From Petaurus breviceps papuanus (taxonomy: Eukaryota; Chordata; Mammalia; Diprotodontia; Petauridae), in contig JAMXIF010000002.1 in the NCBI GenBank assembly GCA_028583685.1, positions 59,153,776-59,217,775 on the forward strand: a DNA stretch of 64,000 nt, read 5' to 3'. Positions 22,601 through 33,670 of the stretch are shown here, one piece after another; within the stretch, counting starts at the first letter, position 1; every line of letters starts with the position of its first letter. Both the position numbers and the translations under genes were made by a program. The notes beneath the pieces were generated by a model that saw only the letters and a program-made list of their open reading frames with translations, did no database searches and was not told the origin of the DNA.

Positions 22601-22837
22601 TGTCATGAAGAGAAAAAGCTGGCAAATGAGAAATGGTGGAAAGACACTTTGTATATTCACTAGAAATGGTACTTATTAGCTGTGACTCTGTCTCGGTTTT
22701 CTTATTTGTAATTTTTTTATTGTTCTACTCTAGATCCATGGTTTTGTTACTATAGTAAGGAATCCTCAGTAAGAAAGCTACCTCAGCCAGTGTAGATCTA
22801 CCACTGTTCTGCAATTTATAATCTCAGTGTGTTGCTG

Positions 22838-23100
22838 TTGGCCCTGAGCAGTGAAGGCAGTGAATAGAGTGCTGGACCTGGAGTCAGAAGGCTAATTTTC
22901 TTTAGTTGGAATCAGGCCTCAAACACTTACTAGCTATGTGACCCTGGGTAAGTCACTTAACCTTGTTTGTCTCACTTTGCTCATATATAAAATCAGCTGG
23001 AGAAGGAAATGGCAAACCACTCCAGTATCTTTTCCAAAAAATACCAAACCGGGTGAGGAACAGTAAGACATGACTAAAAACACAACTGAACAACAACAAA
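22838..23100 (+). mobile_element. MAR1-like CORE-SINE
   Basis: 'gtgctggacctggagtcaga', 'tatgtgaccctgggtaagtc', 'atggcaaaccactccagtat', ending 'actgaacaacaacaaa'. The (AAC)n-like tail contrasts with the poly-A of the WSINE1-like copies. Confidence 0.82.
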
Positions 23101-23171
23101 GAAGTTAAATGACTTGCCCAGGGTCACATAGCTTATCTTCCTAAGCCAAGACTGACTCTCTATCTTTTTGC
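23101..23171 (-). repeat. MIR-type fragment, antisense
   Basis: 'gacttgcccagggtcacata' at the right edge of the MAR1-like SINE; truncated by the LTR insertion. Confidence 0.5.
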
Positions 23172-23176
23172 AAGTT

Positions 23177-23707
23177 TGTAATGGAAATGCAAATTTGGAA
23201 GATCTTCCCTGCCCCTAGGCTAAAATGCACCTGAAGCCTGGGGAGGGAGGCTTGTTTTTCAGTAGATACTTCTTGATTGGCTAGTGAGTCAATAAGGTTG
23301 TTACATTCTCTGAGCCAGGAGAAGGCTATATAAGCCCTGATGTGTAGCTTTGTTTTGGGACTCACTTTGAGAAGTGTTCTGTGATTTGATCTGAATTCTG
23401 GGAAGCCGTTGTTGAGAGTCCCCTGGCTTCGAAAAACCCAGATGTGGAAACCCAGATGTTGACTGGGTATGGATGTAATGGTTGGACAGTTTGGAAAGCT
23501 GTGTACTTGATCTGTTTCTGTCTTGATAATACTGTCTGTATATTCTGAAGTTCGGGGTGCTGACCTTTCCTCCTGAACAAGGATATATGTCTGACTGATT
23601 AAAGTAAGCTTGTTAACCCATTTTGAGTTGCTTTCCTTTATCAAAGCAGATCCAAGAACCTGTATTGGCGGCAAACCCTGAGGATGCTTGGGGTGCTTGC
23701 CGCTACA
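23177..23707 (+). mobile_element. Solo LTR of an endogenous retrovirus-like element
   Basis: A 531-bp unit opens TGTAATGG and closes CCGCTACA, with the 5-bp duplication AAGTT at 23172-23176 and 23708-23712. A TATA-like TATATAAG lies at 23327-23334, followed by a downstream ATTAAAG-type signal. No internal coding region remains, so it is a solo LTR fossil of moderate age. The family was not identified; a 177-codon minus-strand frame inside it is incidental. Confidence 0.78.
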
Positions 23708-23954
23708 AAGTTATAGGAATTTAAATTTCCCAATGAATAAGAAATTTTAAAGATTTGTGTAACTCATGAAAGCTATAGGCTTTCATTTCAAGGTGAAATT
23801 TATGATAGTTTTTTTTAAAAATTGTGTGCTCATAATAAATTTCTTCCCATAAATATAATATTTAAATTGAATTAATTGAAATGAATTGAATTGATTAAAA
23901 CTTTCCCCACTCCTCATATTGGTAAGGTCTTTCTCCTGTGTGAATACTAAAAAA

Positions 23955-24280
23955 TAGGGTTTCTTAATTTGGAGTCAGTGAGTTTAAAAAAAATCAATAA
24001 ATATATTTCAATATAATTAATTTCAATAAATTTTATGTATCTTATGTATTTAAAAGTATTATTCTAAAGAAGCACCTACTGTTGGCCATGTGATGTGCAA
24101 AATACAAAGTAGTCAAAGATAGGCAAAAAAAAAAAAAAAACAACCCTTCCCTGCTCTCAAGGAGCTTACATCTAATAGAAGAGAAAACATGCAAACAACT
24201 ACATATGAACAAGAGGGTCATAGGCTTTATCAGACTGCCATAGGTGACTATGACACACACAAAAAGCTCAAGAACCCCTG
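23955..24280. mobile_element. hAT-type miniature element, inverted, holding an L2 piece
   Basis: Left AGGGTTTCTTAATTTGG and right CAAGAACCCCTG form the termini. The interior is the reverse of the copies at 20393 and 45703 ('tcagactgccataggtgact'). The right flank CTCTAAAG fits a hAT duplication; the left flank is decayed. Confidence 0.65.
24062..24225 (-). repeat. L2 3' end, antisense, inside the hAT element
   Basis: Nearly the same text as the start of 21845-22455 ('tggccatgtgatgtgcaaaa', 'ctcaaggagcttacatctaa', 'acaactacatatgaacaaga'). The two copies share the unusual 'ttggccatgtgatgtgcaaa' variant. Confidence 0.65.
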
Positions 24281-24296
24281 CTCTAAAGATTGTAAC

Positions 24297-27200
24297 CTCC
24301 ATTGAACACCCTATCCTGCCTCTCACAAATTGCAAAAGAGGGATTTTATATATATATATAAATACATGTATATATGCTACTTAATTCACAGTACTGTTAT
24401 GAGAAAATTCTTTATAAAGCTTAAAGCTTCATATAAATGTAAGTATTTTTGCAAGCTGGGTGATTTTTTTTTAAATTGCAAATGAGATATAAAGGAGTGA
24501 CTCCCCCCCCCCATTTTACTTGGGAGTAAAAAAAAAAAAGTAGTTACTGTAGCAGAGAGAAATACATTTAGAAAGTATTGAACTTCAAATTTTCATATTA
24601 AAAAGCATGTGAAAGATCTCCTAAATGCTAATGTTTGCTTTTAATATCTTTAGTGACAAATTCATAATTTTTCATATTTCATCAAATAACTATTTCTTTA
24701 CTCTCCTTTCTCTTTTCCTTTAAAAGTTGATCCTTCAAATTGAATTTTGATAAGACTTCACTACCTCTTTGAAATGCAAAGATGACAAGAAACAAAACAC
24801 AATGACTCCTTCCTACTAACTTACTTACAAAGGATGCTAAGTGAAATTATCTCTCAGACATCAGAAGTTACTCTAAAAGGCTCATTAGCTAAGTCTCTAA
24901 ATGTTTCCTAGGGATGCCATTTCACTTTCAATTTATCCCTAGATTTTGTATTTGTACTTTGCTGTGCTCAAACTTTCTCTGGTAGCCAAAAAAAAAAAAA
25001 AAAAAATCCATGTTTCTTTAAAAAAAAAAAATGAACCTAAGGAAAATAAATACTGATTTTAAATTATTCTATTTTTTATTATTTGTATTGTAGGATTATT
25101 CATAATGCAGGTCAAATAATTTTCTGTTGTGCACATAGTATTGTATCAACATCTACCCCACTAAAAAATAGCTTACTTACAACATGGGTATTTATCTTTT
25201 CTCCCAGACTCCATTGTTAAAATGAGATTCTACTATCATTATAGCTATCATGCTGTAAATGAAGTTTCTAAAACACACACACACACACAGAATACTTATT
25301 CTAATGTTGCAAAATAGTCCATAATATACTATTAATATGTGGTCTTTATTTTCAGTAGGATTTAGTGATTTTTCTCTTTATACACAGTCATTACAAAAAA
25401 AAAAATTCTCATGTAATGAAAACAGATGGACTGCCTACATAGTACATGAATACCTTTGGAATTCTAAGAGAGAAAAGGATCAAGGTCTCTTGTTAATGTG
25501 GAGGATAGACGAAAAAAACATGGCCAAAAATCACCCTGGATAAGAAAGTGTAGAGGGACTTCATCTGAATCCCTGGGAGGAATACTCGGGAGTATTTTAT
25601 TTTTTATCAAGGATCCCTTCAAAGTATGAGAACCAGGTGATTAAGATTATAGCTTGCGGTGCATTTTCTGAAAAGAAGGAGAGGAAGACAAGCAAGCCAT
25701 TATTACATAGTACATCTTTACGGTGCTGCAAAGGACCTGCAGTGACTAGTGCAGAAATAAGTCTCTCATGGTTGGAGACTAGGAATTAGCTAGAGGAAAA
25801 CTGACTATTCCTATCAGTATATTGGTAGTGGTTATTTTTAAAACTGCAGTTCTTTTAACAGTGCAGAAGCCTATATTGCTACAATCAATTAAATATGGAC
25901 CCAAAGCTAGAACTTACAGTATATTAGCATCTTTGCTGGAAAATTAATATTGTGTCAAAATGTGAATCTTCAAGTACAGACGCTAAAACATTCAGTTGAA
26001 GCCCAAGTCTATAATTAGTATTGCAAAAATACAGATTTATGCACTGTTAAATGATCCATGTGAAATTCTGAATCAAAGATTGTTTAAAACAGAGCTTGAA
26101 AGATTGTTTAAAAAACAGCAATTTTGATACAAAATGAACTCCCAGAAAATGCAGCATTCTTTCATACTAAAAGAATGCAAATGGAAAAAAAAAATAGAAT
26201 GGAAAAATCAAAATGGCTTCAAGTATTTGACCCATATGGAGTTATGAAAAACATTTCGGTGGCAGGACAAAAGCTCTCTTGTTCAAGCACTTCCAGGGCT
26301 GTGCTTTCACTAAATATATCCTGTGAAGAGTGTTTCATTTCTCCACCCCTTTGCTAAACCAATCACATTTTAACAAACAGTGCTGGGGTCCCTTGGGACA
26401 GGCAATGCAGAGGTAACAATGCCCTAGTTACAAGACTAAAATATTTGTTCAGAGCAAACATCGCCCATCCAGAGCTACAGTGCCTCTTTCACACATTATT
26501 TTGGGAGGAAGAAATACAGAGCAACTTGTTAAAAATGCAAAACCTTTGCATGTCTTTAAAAATATGTAATTTTATAATATGCATTTAATCATCTATAAAA
26601 TAGAAATAAAAATCTACAGCAAAATACCACCCCTTCTGATGCTTTTAATTGTACAAACCCACTTTTTTTTTCTTTTTTTCAGTTGCAACCAGTGATAGGC
26701 ATGAATCCCTGCTCTACTTGCTTCCTGATAGACTTGTTCCTGGTAGGTTGTGACCGAGTGTCAACTCATTTGGTTTACTGCCACTTTAAAACTACTACCC
26801 ACCTCCTAATTGGACAAATGAATCATTGTTTCCCTTCTGAAAAATTTAAAGGAGTCTGTACTCTTGGTGTTTATAATAGAGGCAAAATTAATTTTTTAAT
26901 TCTCTTAGGGCATAATCAAGAAAAATGATCAGGAATGCAGGGAGAGAATTAACTCATATTTGTTTCCTTCACATAAACAGTAGCTTTGTGACTGCCTCAC
27001 AGCTCTTAAAGGACAAGGAATTTATACTGCATAAATGTACATTTAAAGAAGCCTAAAATTAGGGATTTCATTCTTTAGTGTTTGAGAAGTGTCCTATAAC
27101 GTTAGTTTCAAGATTCAACCTCATCCTTCAGCTTTAGTAACAAGATGTAAAATGGTAATAGGCTTGTGAATTTTGATGTAAAATGTGTGCTAAATTACTT

Positions 27201-27410
27201 CTTGACTCCCATCATCACTTCTACTGCATTAAAAAAAAAAAAAAAGAAACTTCCTGGCAGTTTAATAGTGCCTTTACCTATCATTATACAAAATAAAAGT
27301 TAAGCAGCACTGGCTGCATTAGGAGTTTACAGTGTCTTGTACCTAATAAAGAGAAAGCATTTTGCTAGGGAGGCATTTTTCTTCCTTTCTACACCTATCA
27401 AGCACATGTG
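24297..27410. other. About 3.1 kb without gene or recognisable repeat
   Basis: The longest repeat-free stretch in the window. It holds short tracts only: (TA)n at about 24343, A-runs near 25000, (CA)n at 25271-25289. Frames up to 81 codons show no domain. A pyrimidine tract ending in CAG at about 26660-26682 resembles a splice acceptor but no exon can be supported. Confidence 0.5.
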
Positions 27411-27414
27411 TCAA

Positions 27415-27570
27415 CATGGGATAAGGGAAAGAAACTGACTCCACCTCGAAAGACTTGGATCTTTGGACCTCTGGCATCTCATTACCTCTCCCTGGGCCTT
27501 AGTTTTCTTCCCTGTACAATGAGAGGGTTGAAGTATCCCCTATGACTCTATATGAAGAACCCATGATTCT
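27415..27570 (+). repeat. MIR-type fragment
   Basis: 'ctccctgggccttagttttc', 'ttccctgtacaatgagaggg'. Confidence 0.5.
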
Positions 27571-27689
27571 AATTGTCACTTTTTGGTCTCATCCCTACTT
27601 CTTGTCCCAAAGAAAATATTAGAAGATATAAGCAAGGAAGGAGGGAGAAAAGGAAAAAAAAAAAAGGAAAACAAAAGCTCATGTTTATA

Positions 27690-27890
27690 TATGTTCTTAG
27701 ATTTATACATTACTTTCCTCACAATTGTGAGCAGTAGCTAGTATAAGTATTATCTCTATTTTTCAGTGACCTCTGAGAGTCAAAGAAGTTCTGACTTACT
27801 TGTAATTATTTGGCTAGAAAGGTCCAGATCTAGAACTTAGACTCAGATTTTCTGATTCCAAGTCTAAGATTGGAACACTAATTAAAATTA
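27690..27890 (-). repeat. MIR-type fragment, antisense
   Basis: 'acattactttcctcacaatt', 'attatctctatttttcagtg', 'gactcagattttctgattcc'. Confidence 0.5.
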
Positions 27891-28454
27891 GAGCTAATCT
27901 AGAATACAATATTGCTCTCATTCTTGAACCAGGCTTAGACTTTGGATATATTCAATTAGCACATACTTTGGAAAGATCTTTGGATATTTGACATACCTTT
28001 CTCCCCACCTTATTCCATTTTTCTATATCTGTCAAAGATAGCACTATTATCCCAATTAGAGGGGAGGAGTATTTTTTTCCTAAGAAATAGTAAATATATT
28101 TTATTTTATAGAAATTTCATTTCTCACTATTTAATCTCAAAATGCTTTTGGCAGTAAGAAAATGGCTTTGTATTTAGTTGGTTGTATAAGATCTGTAGAG
28201 CAATATAATATATGTGACTTCCTGAAAACATAAATGGAAAGCCCTATAGTAACAAAGACTCAATGACTCTATGATCAAATTCTGAATACTTTATTTGGGA
28301 GAAATCTTAGGATCCAAATAGATTGTTATAATATCTTCCACTATCTTTTGACAGTGTCCTATTTCAGTCTCTCATCGTAGCACTGAGGGAACGCTGGCTT
28401 TTCAAGGGTTTTGCCAGTAAACCATAAGCTCTAGCAGGATCTAGGGTAGTGAAG
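27891..28454. other. No gene or clear repeat seen
   Basis: AT-rich DNA of about 0.55 kb. Confidence 0.45.
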
Positions 28455-28635
28455 GGAAAGAGAAAGCATTAATTAAGTGCCTACTCTGTGCCAAACACTA
28501 TGCTAACAGCTTTATAAATATTATCTCACTTGGTCCTGAGATTTATGATCCTCATTTTACAGTTGAGGAAACTATGGCAGACAGAGGTTAAGTGACTTCC
28601 CCAGGATCACACAGCTAATAAGTGACTGAGGCTGT
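28455..28635 (-). repeat. MIR-type SINE, antisense
   Basis: 'aagtgcctactctgtgccaa', 'cctcattttacagttgagga', 'ccccaggatcacacagctaa'; one of the better-preserved MIRs here. Confidence 0.8.
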
Positions 28636-29359
28636 ACCATGTTGAAAGGTTTTCAATATGTTCTCAGCAACAAACTAAATCTGCTTTTTGAGAACCAGCC
28701 TAACTAAATGCATAGAAATGCATTACCAATAGTCTGGGCACTTGTTGATAGATTATTTGTCCATGGCAACCCATGAAAAAAGAAAACTATAAATTGGCCT
28801 TTAAACCTGTGTGTCATACTGTTGTTTCTGCTATGATAAAAAAAAAAAAAGTGCAAAGGGTGCTATAAATATCGCTGTTTTTAGATTGTCTAAAAACATA
28901 AACTTAGGTGTTGGTATTCTAAATACAAGATTTTTGTTTAGTGATCATTGAAAATTTATATTACTGAAGAAAATAGACCATATCAATCTTGCCATTTTTG
29001 CTATAAATAACACCAGAAAACAAGAGGAAATTACAAATACTGGGGGAAATGGTTTGGTTCTCCTTGAAAAATGCAAATAAAGGGGTTAGTTTTATTATGT
29101 ATCAGAAGGTGACAAAGACATAATTTCATAGACATTTGGTCATCTTGTCTTATAGTACATTTTCCAAAAGACCATCATGAAAAAAAGTTGTAGCTTATAT
29201 ATCAATATCTCTTGCAGAGGATGAGGAGATAGGGAAAGTCTGAAGAACCTTGTAAGACTTTCCAAATGAAATTAATATATATATATCTTAATATTTTGCG
29301 ACTTCAATGCAAATGTGGTCATTGGGATGAAAATGTATTTAAAAAAAACATAATTCAGA

Positions 29360-29685
29360 AGTAATAAATAAGAGACCAGAGACTTGTGTACTATCTAGAA
29401 GAAAGTGTGAGCAATAATATAAAGGAGAACAACATTAAAAGATTCCAACATTGAAAGACTCTGATCAATGCAGTGATCAATCATGAATGTTGAAGTATGC
29501 TGCTTTTCTTTTGGTGGAGAAGTAGTAGACTACAGGTACAGAATGAGACAGGCATTTTCAGATATAGTCAAAGTATTGATATGTTTTGCCTAACTGTATT
29601 TGCTTTTGCAGAGGGTGTTGTATATGGGGACAGGATGAATGGAATCATTGGGAAGTGACAGAAAAAAAAGTGATAGAAAAAAGAA
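29360..29685 (+). mobile_element. L1 3'-end fragment inserted in the RTE LINE
   Basis: 'ctgatcaatgcagtgatcaa', 'ctacaggtacagaatgagac' and 'gatatgttttgcctaactgt' match the marsupial L1 3' UTR, interrupting the RTE endonuclease region. Edges are approximate. Confidence 0.6.
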
Positions 29686-30021
29686 AAGATTAGCAATAAA
29701 ATATTTTGAAGAGAGCATAGTGAGACACCAGTTATGGCAAACACAAAAAAAATATCACACAAATCTGTTAGATTATATTTTAATAAACAGGAAATGACTA
29801 GTTATAAATGTACAAGTTGCATTTGAATCAGCTGTTTGTATGTATAGTCAGACCACTATTGATACTAAATTAGAAGAAGGAATAAAACAGAAAAAGATAT
29901 TTGGTATGCAGTAGTGGCAAGTCTTATCTGATCTGATTAAACAAATGGTGGTGCTAAAAATTGAAAAAAAAAAAAGAACAAACATTGAAACAAAGTAGCA
30001 AGGCTTTCTAAGTAAATTTAA

Positions 30022-30190
30022 AGAGGGGCAGTGCACTGAGTAAGAGCACCAGCCCAGTGTCAGGAGACCTGGGATTGGTTCCGGCCTCAGATACTTGGCA
30101 CCCACACAAAAAATAACTGACCATGTAACCTTGAACAAGTTACTTAACCCCAATTGCTTTAAAAAAGAAAAAGAAAAATAAATAAATAAA
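30022..30190 (+). mobile_element. WSINE1-like SINE inside the RTE LINE
   Basis: 'gagtaagagcaccagcccag', 'ataactgaccatgtaacctt', ending CAATTGCTTTAAAA with an (AAAT)n tail. Short duplication TAAATTTAA at 30013-30021 and 30191-30199. Confidence 0.88.
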
Positions 30191-31599
30191 TAAATTTAAT
30201 GAATGGCCATTTTACCTTAATCAGGAAATGCTTTAACTTGTTTTAAAAGTGGAAAGATATGGCATCTTAGAAAAACACTGGATTAGAAGATAAATTAATC
30301 TGTAAAGCCTTGTGGAGGAAAAGAATGGAAGACTTTGACAATTGTTTCATAAAACACAGAGAAGCAATAGAAGGGGGGAAAGTTGGTTAAAGATCCAGCT
30401 AATCCAAATCATCCCAAGGGCATTTGAGAATGAAATCTGAAGAGGGCAACGAATAGATGAAAAATGGAAAAGGTCTGCTAAAATTTTTATAACAAACTTT
30501 TCTCCATCAGTGACAGAATAGCCACTACATTTGAACTTTATTGTCAGGTAGAAACATCATTAAAGAAAATATAGGATAGGAAGAACAATTGTACTACATT
30601 AATTCAGCACAAAGAAGGTCTACTAGAGGTGATAGTTTTTAGAACATTGAAGGAGTGATTTTCAGGATTGCTGATAAAAGGGGAAAATATGAAATGCTTA
30701 GAAAAAAAATCATGAATCTTATCATTGTCCCCAAGATGGTGACTGATAAAACATAAGTAATTACTGATACATATACTTATTTTGCCATCTGTACAAAAAA
30801 TTTATGCATTTATCTACACACAAATTGTGGGTACCTTTATGGGAAGGATGAAAAAGGAACAAGCAGGTTCTCCCCAATAATATTCTATATCAGACTATAT
30901 CTTTATTGTTGCATAAATAATTATTCAGAGATCACAAGATCCCACCATTCTTATTGTTTATTTGGGGGGAAAAAAAGGCCATTTGATTCAGTAGGAAAAA
31001 AAATTCCACTATGAAGTTTCTCTTTTAACAGTGTCTACCATGAATAATGTCAAGATTACGCAAAATTCCTTGAAAGAGATGTAGCAAAAAAGATAACTTT
31101 GTTCAAACCTCAGAGACACAAAATAAAGAGTTATATGCTCACTAAAGCTTTTTGCTATTGTCATGAAAGATGTCTAACACTGAATCCAAATGGAAGAGTG
31201 TTTCCCCATAGATGAGGAGGCTTTCCAAATACTCCTATCTGTGGATGTTATTGTACTGATGGAGGAAAGTTCCAGAATATTGAAAACCTCTGAAATGAGA
31301 CCTTTAACCACACAAAATAATTTGGCTTAATTCTCCAGAGAGGAAAAAAGAACTGTGATAAGAATGCCTATTGTCCAGACTATGCTACACAATTAAATGG
31401 GCAATCATAGAGCTAGGCTAGGCCACCAGTACATATATCTTGGATAGACATCATCTGTGTATTAATGATGAGCTGGACCTAGAATGATAAGTGAATTTAT
31501 GAGAGCTGATGACATTCCAAGAGAAATTAAAGAGAGAGAAGAGAAAATAGTAGAAGATAAAGATCTAGAATACTAGAGGCTGAAAGAGCAATAAGAAAG

Positions 31600-32520
31600 C
31601 TTTTTTATATTAGTGTGATGATTATGTGAATGGAGAGAAAGAAAAGACTGGATGCTAGAGATGTGCAGGTAGACTGGCCAGGACTTGGCAACTAATGAGA
31701 AATGGGGGAAATGGTGGAGTGGAGAACCAAGGATCTGTGTCTGGAAGGGTGGTGGAACACTTGACAGGAATAGGAAGGTAAGCTTTGCATAGTGGTTGGA
31801 ACATGGATAATGATCCAGAAAAGGAGAGTGAGAAAGAGCAGCCAGAGAGGTAGGAAGAGAATATGGAGAGAATTATGAAAACTCAGGTAGGAGAGGCTAT
31901 CTAGGAGAAAGAGTTCAAAGTGTGAAAAGCCAAAGAGAGGTCAAGGATGAGTACTGGGAGGAAAAAAGAGGCCATTGAAACTAAAGGTTAAGAGAGCATT
32001 GGTAATCTTGGAGAAAGCAGTTACTAGAGTCATAAATTCAGTGGCAAAAAGTTGAGCAGTGTAGGAGAGATGAGAAAGTGGAAGCAACAAATGTAGATGG
32101 CTTTATTTAGGAGTTTGTAAAAGGGAGAAGATATATAGAATGGTAACTTGAGAGGGTGAAAGGGTCAAGTGAAAGTTTGTTACTTTTTTTTTTAATAAAT
32201 GGGAGAGACCTGGGTATATTTATAGGCTTCAGGAAAGCAGTCTATAGATAAAGAGATATAAAAAAATTAGCAAGAGGCAATGATCTATGGGACAAAGTCC
32301 TAAAGGACACAGTAGGGAATAGGATACAAGTAGAGGGGTTGACCTTGGAAAAGATAATAATGATCCCTTCCTTCAAGACTACAGAACAGGAGGAAATAAT
32401 GGAGGAGTTTGAAGTATGGAATTATGGAGATGTTATTTATGACAGATGCCTTCATTTTTTCGGTAAAGTATGAGGCAAGGTCTTCTTCTGGGAGCAGTGT
32501 GGGACAAAGGTAAGCAAGGC
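31600..32520 (-). mobile_element. L2 LINE, antisense, reverse-transcriptase region
   Basis: Reverse-complemented, it follows the L2 RT order. Plus-strand landmarks: 'ggccaggacttggcaactaa', 'aagagaggtcaaggatgagt', 'gtgaaagggtcaagtgaaag', 'ggagagacctgggtatattt', 'gggttgaccttggaaaagat'. No open frame is left. Confidence 0.65.
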
Positions 32521-32934
32521 AGATTAAGGAGAAAACAGAACATTTGTTTTAGCTACTGTGTGGATTTGGACTGAGAGTCAATAAGGGAAGTGTCAAAGTT
32601 TTTGTGTTAAAGCAGTGAGGATCTAATTTAGATTAGATTCTGTAAATATGTAGTGGACAATTGTGTAACTTCTTCCAGAGGAATCCAGAAGCACATTAAG
32701 AGGAGCAGAGAAAGTAGATAGTGAGCATAATCCAGGGTTAGGTTTTAGCAAAACATGAATAGAAATAGGACCAATGGGTAAGAGGTTCAAGGATAGAGGA
32801 TGGTGTAATGTTGAACTACTTAACAATATGGTCAAGACTGAAGAAAGTGAGGCCAAAGCAGGGGAAATAAATCAGGAAATCAGAGAGGAGTAAAGTGACT
32901 AGAAATCATAATGAAAATGAAAAGTAGATATCTT
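32521..32934. other. Unassigned; possibly more antisense L2
   Basis: Purine-rich plus strand like the preceding segment but without landmarks I can place. Confidence 0.35.
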
Positions 32935-33666
32935 AAGTTAAACTTGCTCAAAATAGAACCCATTATCTTTCCTCCTAAACCCTCCCCTTCACCTTCACAA
33001 GAGGCCAACACCATTCTCCTTCAGGCTCATAATCATCTTGGATTTTTCATTATCTCTTAAAAAACTCCCCTCCCTCTCCCTGGCCCCTACCCTCCCCCCC
33101 CCCAAATTGTTGTCAAGGCCTGTCAATTTCGCCTTTGCAACATCTCTCAAAAATGCTCCCTTCTCTTCTCTGACACTACCACCCCTCTAGTGGCCCTCAT
33201 CAACTTAAGCCATTATTACTATAATAGCCTACTAGTAAGTGTGTCTGCCTCAAGTCTCCCCCCAACTCCAATTCATTCTCCATTCAGCCACCAAAATGAT
33301 TTTCTTAAAGTAAAGATCAGATCATGTCACTTCCCTGCTTAATAAATTCCAGTGGTTCCCTGTTGCTCCCAAAATCAAATTCCAGTTTTCTTATACCCTT
33401 CCTAGCACTTACTTACTCTTCAATCCAGTGGGATGGCCTTTTGGCTGGTCCATGAATAAGACACTCTATCTCTTTGCTCCAGGCACTTTTCCCATTTGTC
33501 CTCCATACCCAGAATGCTCTGCCTCCCCAAAACCCTGTTTAAACTTCCCTGGCTTCCTTTACATCCCAACTAAAATCCTATCTTTTACAGGAAGTCTTTC
33601 CCAACTCCAAAGCACCCCTTACCCCCCTCCTTAATTCCAGAGCCTTTTCTCTCTTATTTCCTCTCT
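32935..33666 (+). mobile_element. L2 LINE, sense, left part (split by a solo LTR)
   Basis: 'gttgtcaaggcctgtcaatt', 'gatcagatcatgtcacttcc', 'ccagtggttccctgttgctc', 'cagaatgctctgcctcccca', 'aactaaaatcctatctttta': the C-terminal ORF and 3' UTR of L2 in order. It resumes at 34398. Confidence 0.85.
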
Positions 33667-33670
33667 ATCC

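Larger units (their letters stand above)
28970..31480 (+). mobile_element. RTE-clade LINE, sense, long but decayed
   Basis: Endonuclease motifs: a DFNA box at about 29299-29320 (reads DFNANV) and an SDHY-like box at about 29850. Reverse-transcriptase region at about 30860-31260: 'aacaagcaggttctccccaa', 'atctttattgttgcataaat', 'ttgattcagtagg' (the AFDSVE block), 'gctttttgctattgtcatga' and a degraded ADDIVLI at about 31235. Interrupted by an L1 piece and a SINE. All frames are broken. Confidence 0.75.

Noticed and set aside
23141-23674. 177-codon minus-strand open frame
   Set aside because: Lies almost wholly inside the solo LTR, shows no domain, and is best explained as chance.
26683-26928. 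81-codon frame after a pyrimidine tract plus AG as an exon
   Set aside because: Composition is ordinary and no matching donor or protein family is recognisable; kept only as a note in the repeat-free stretch.
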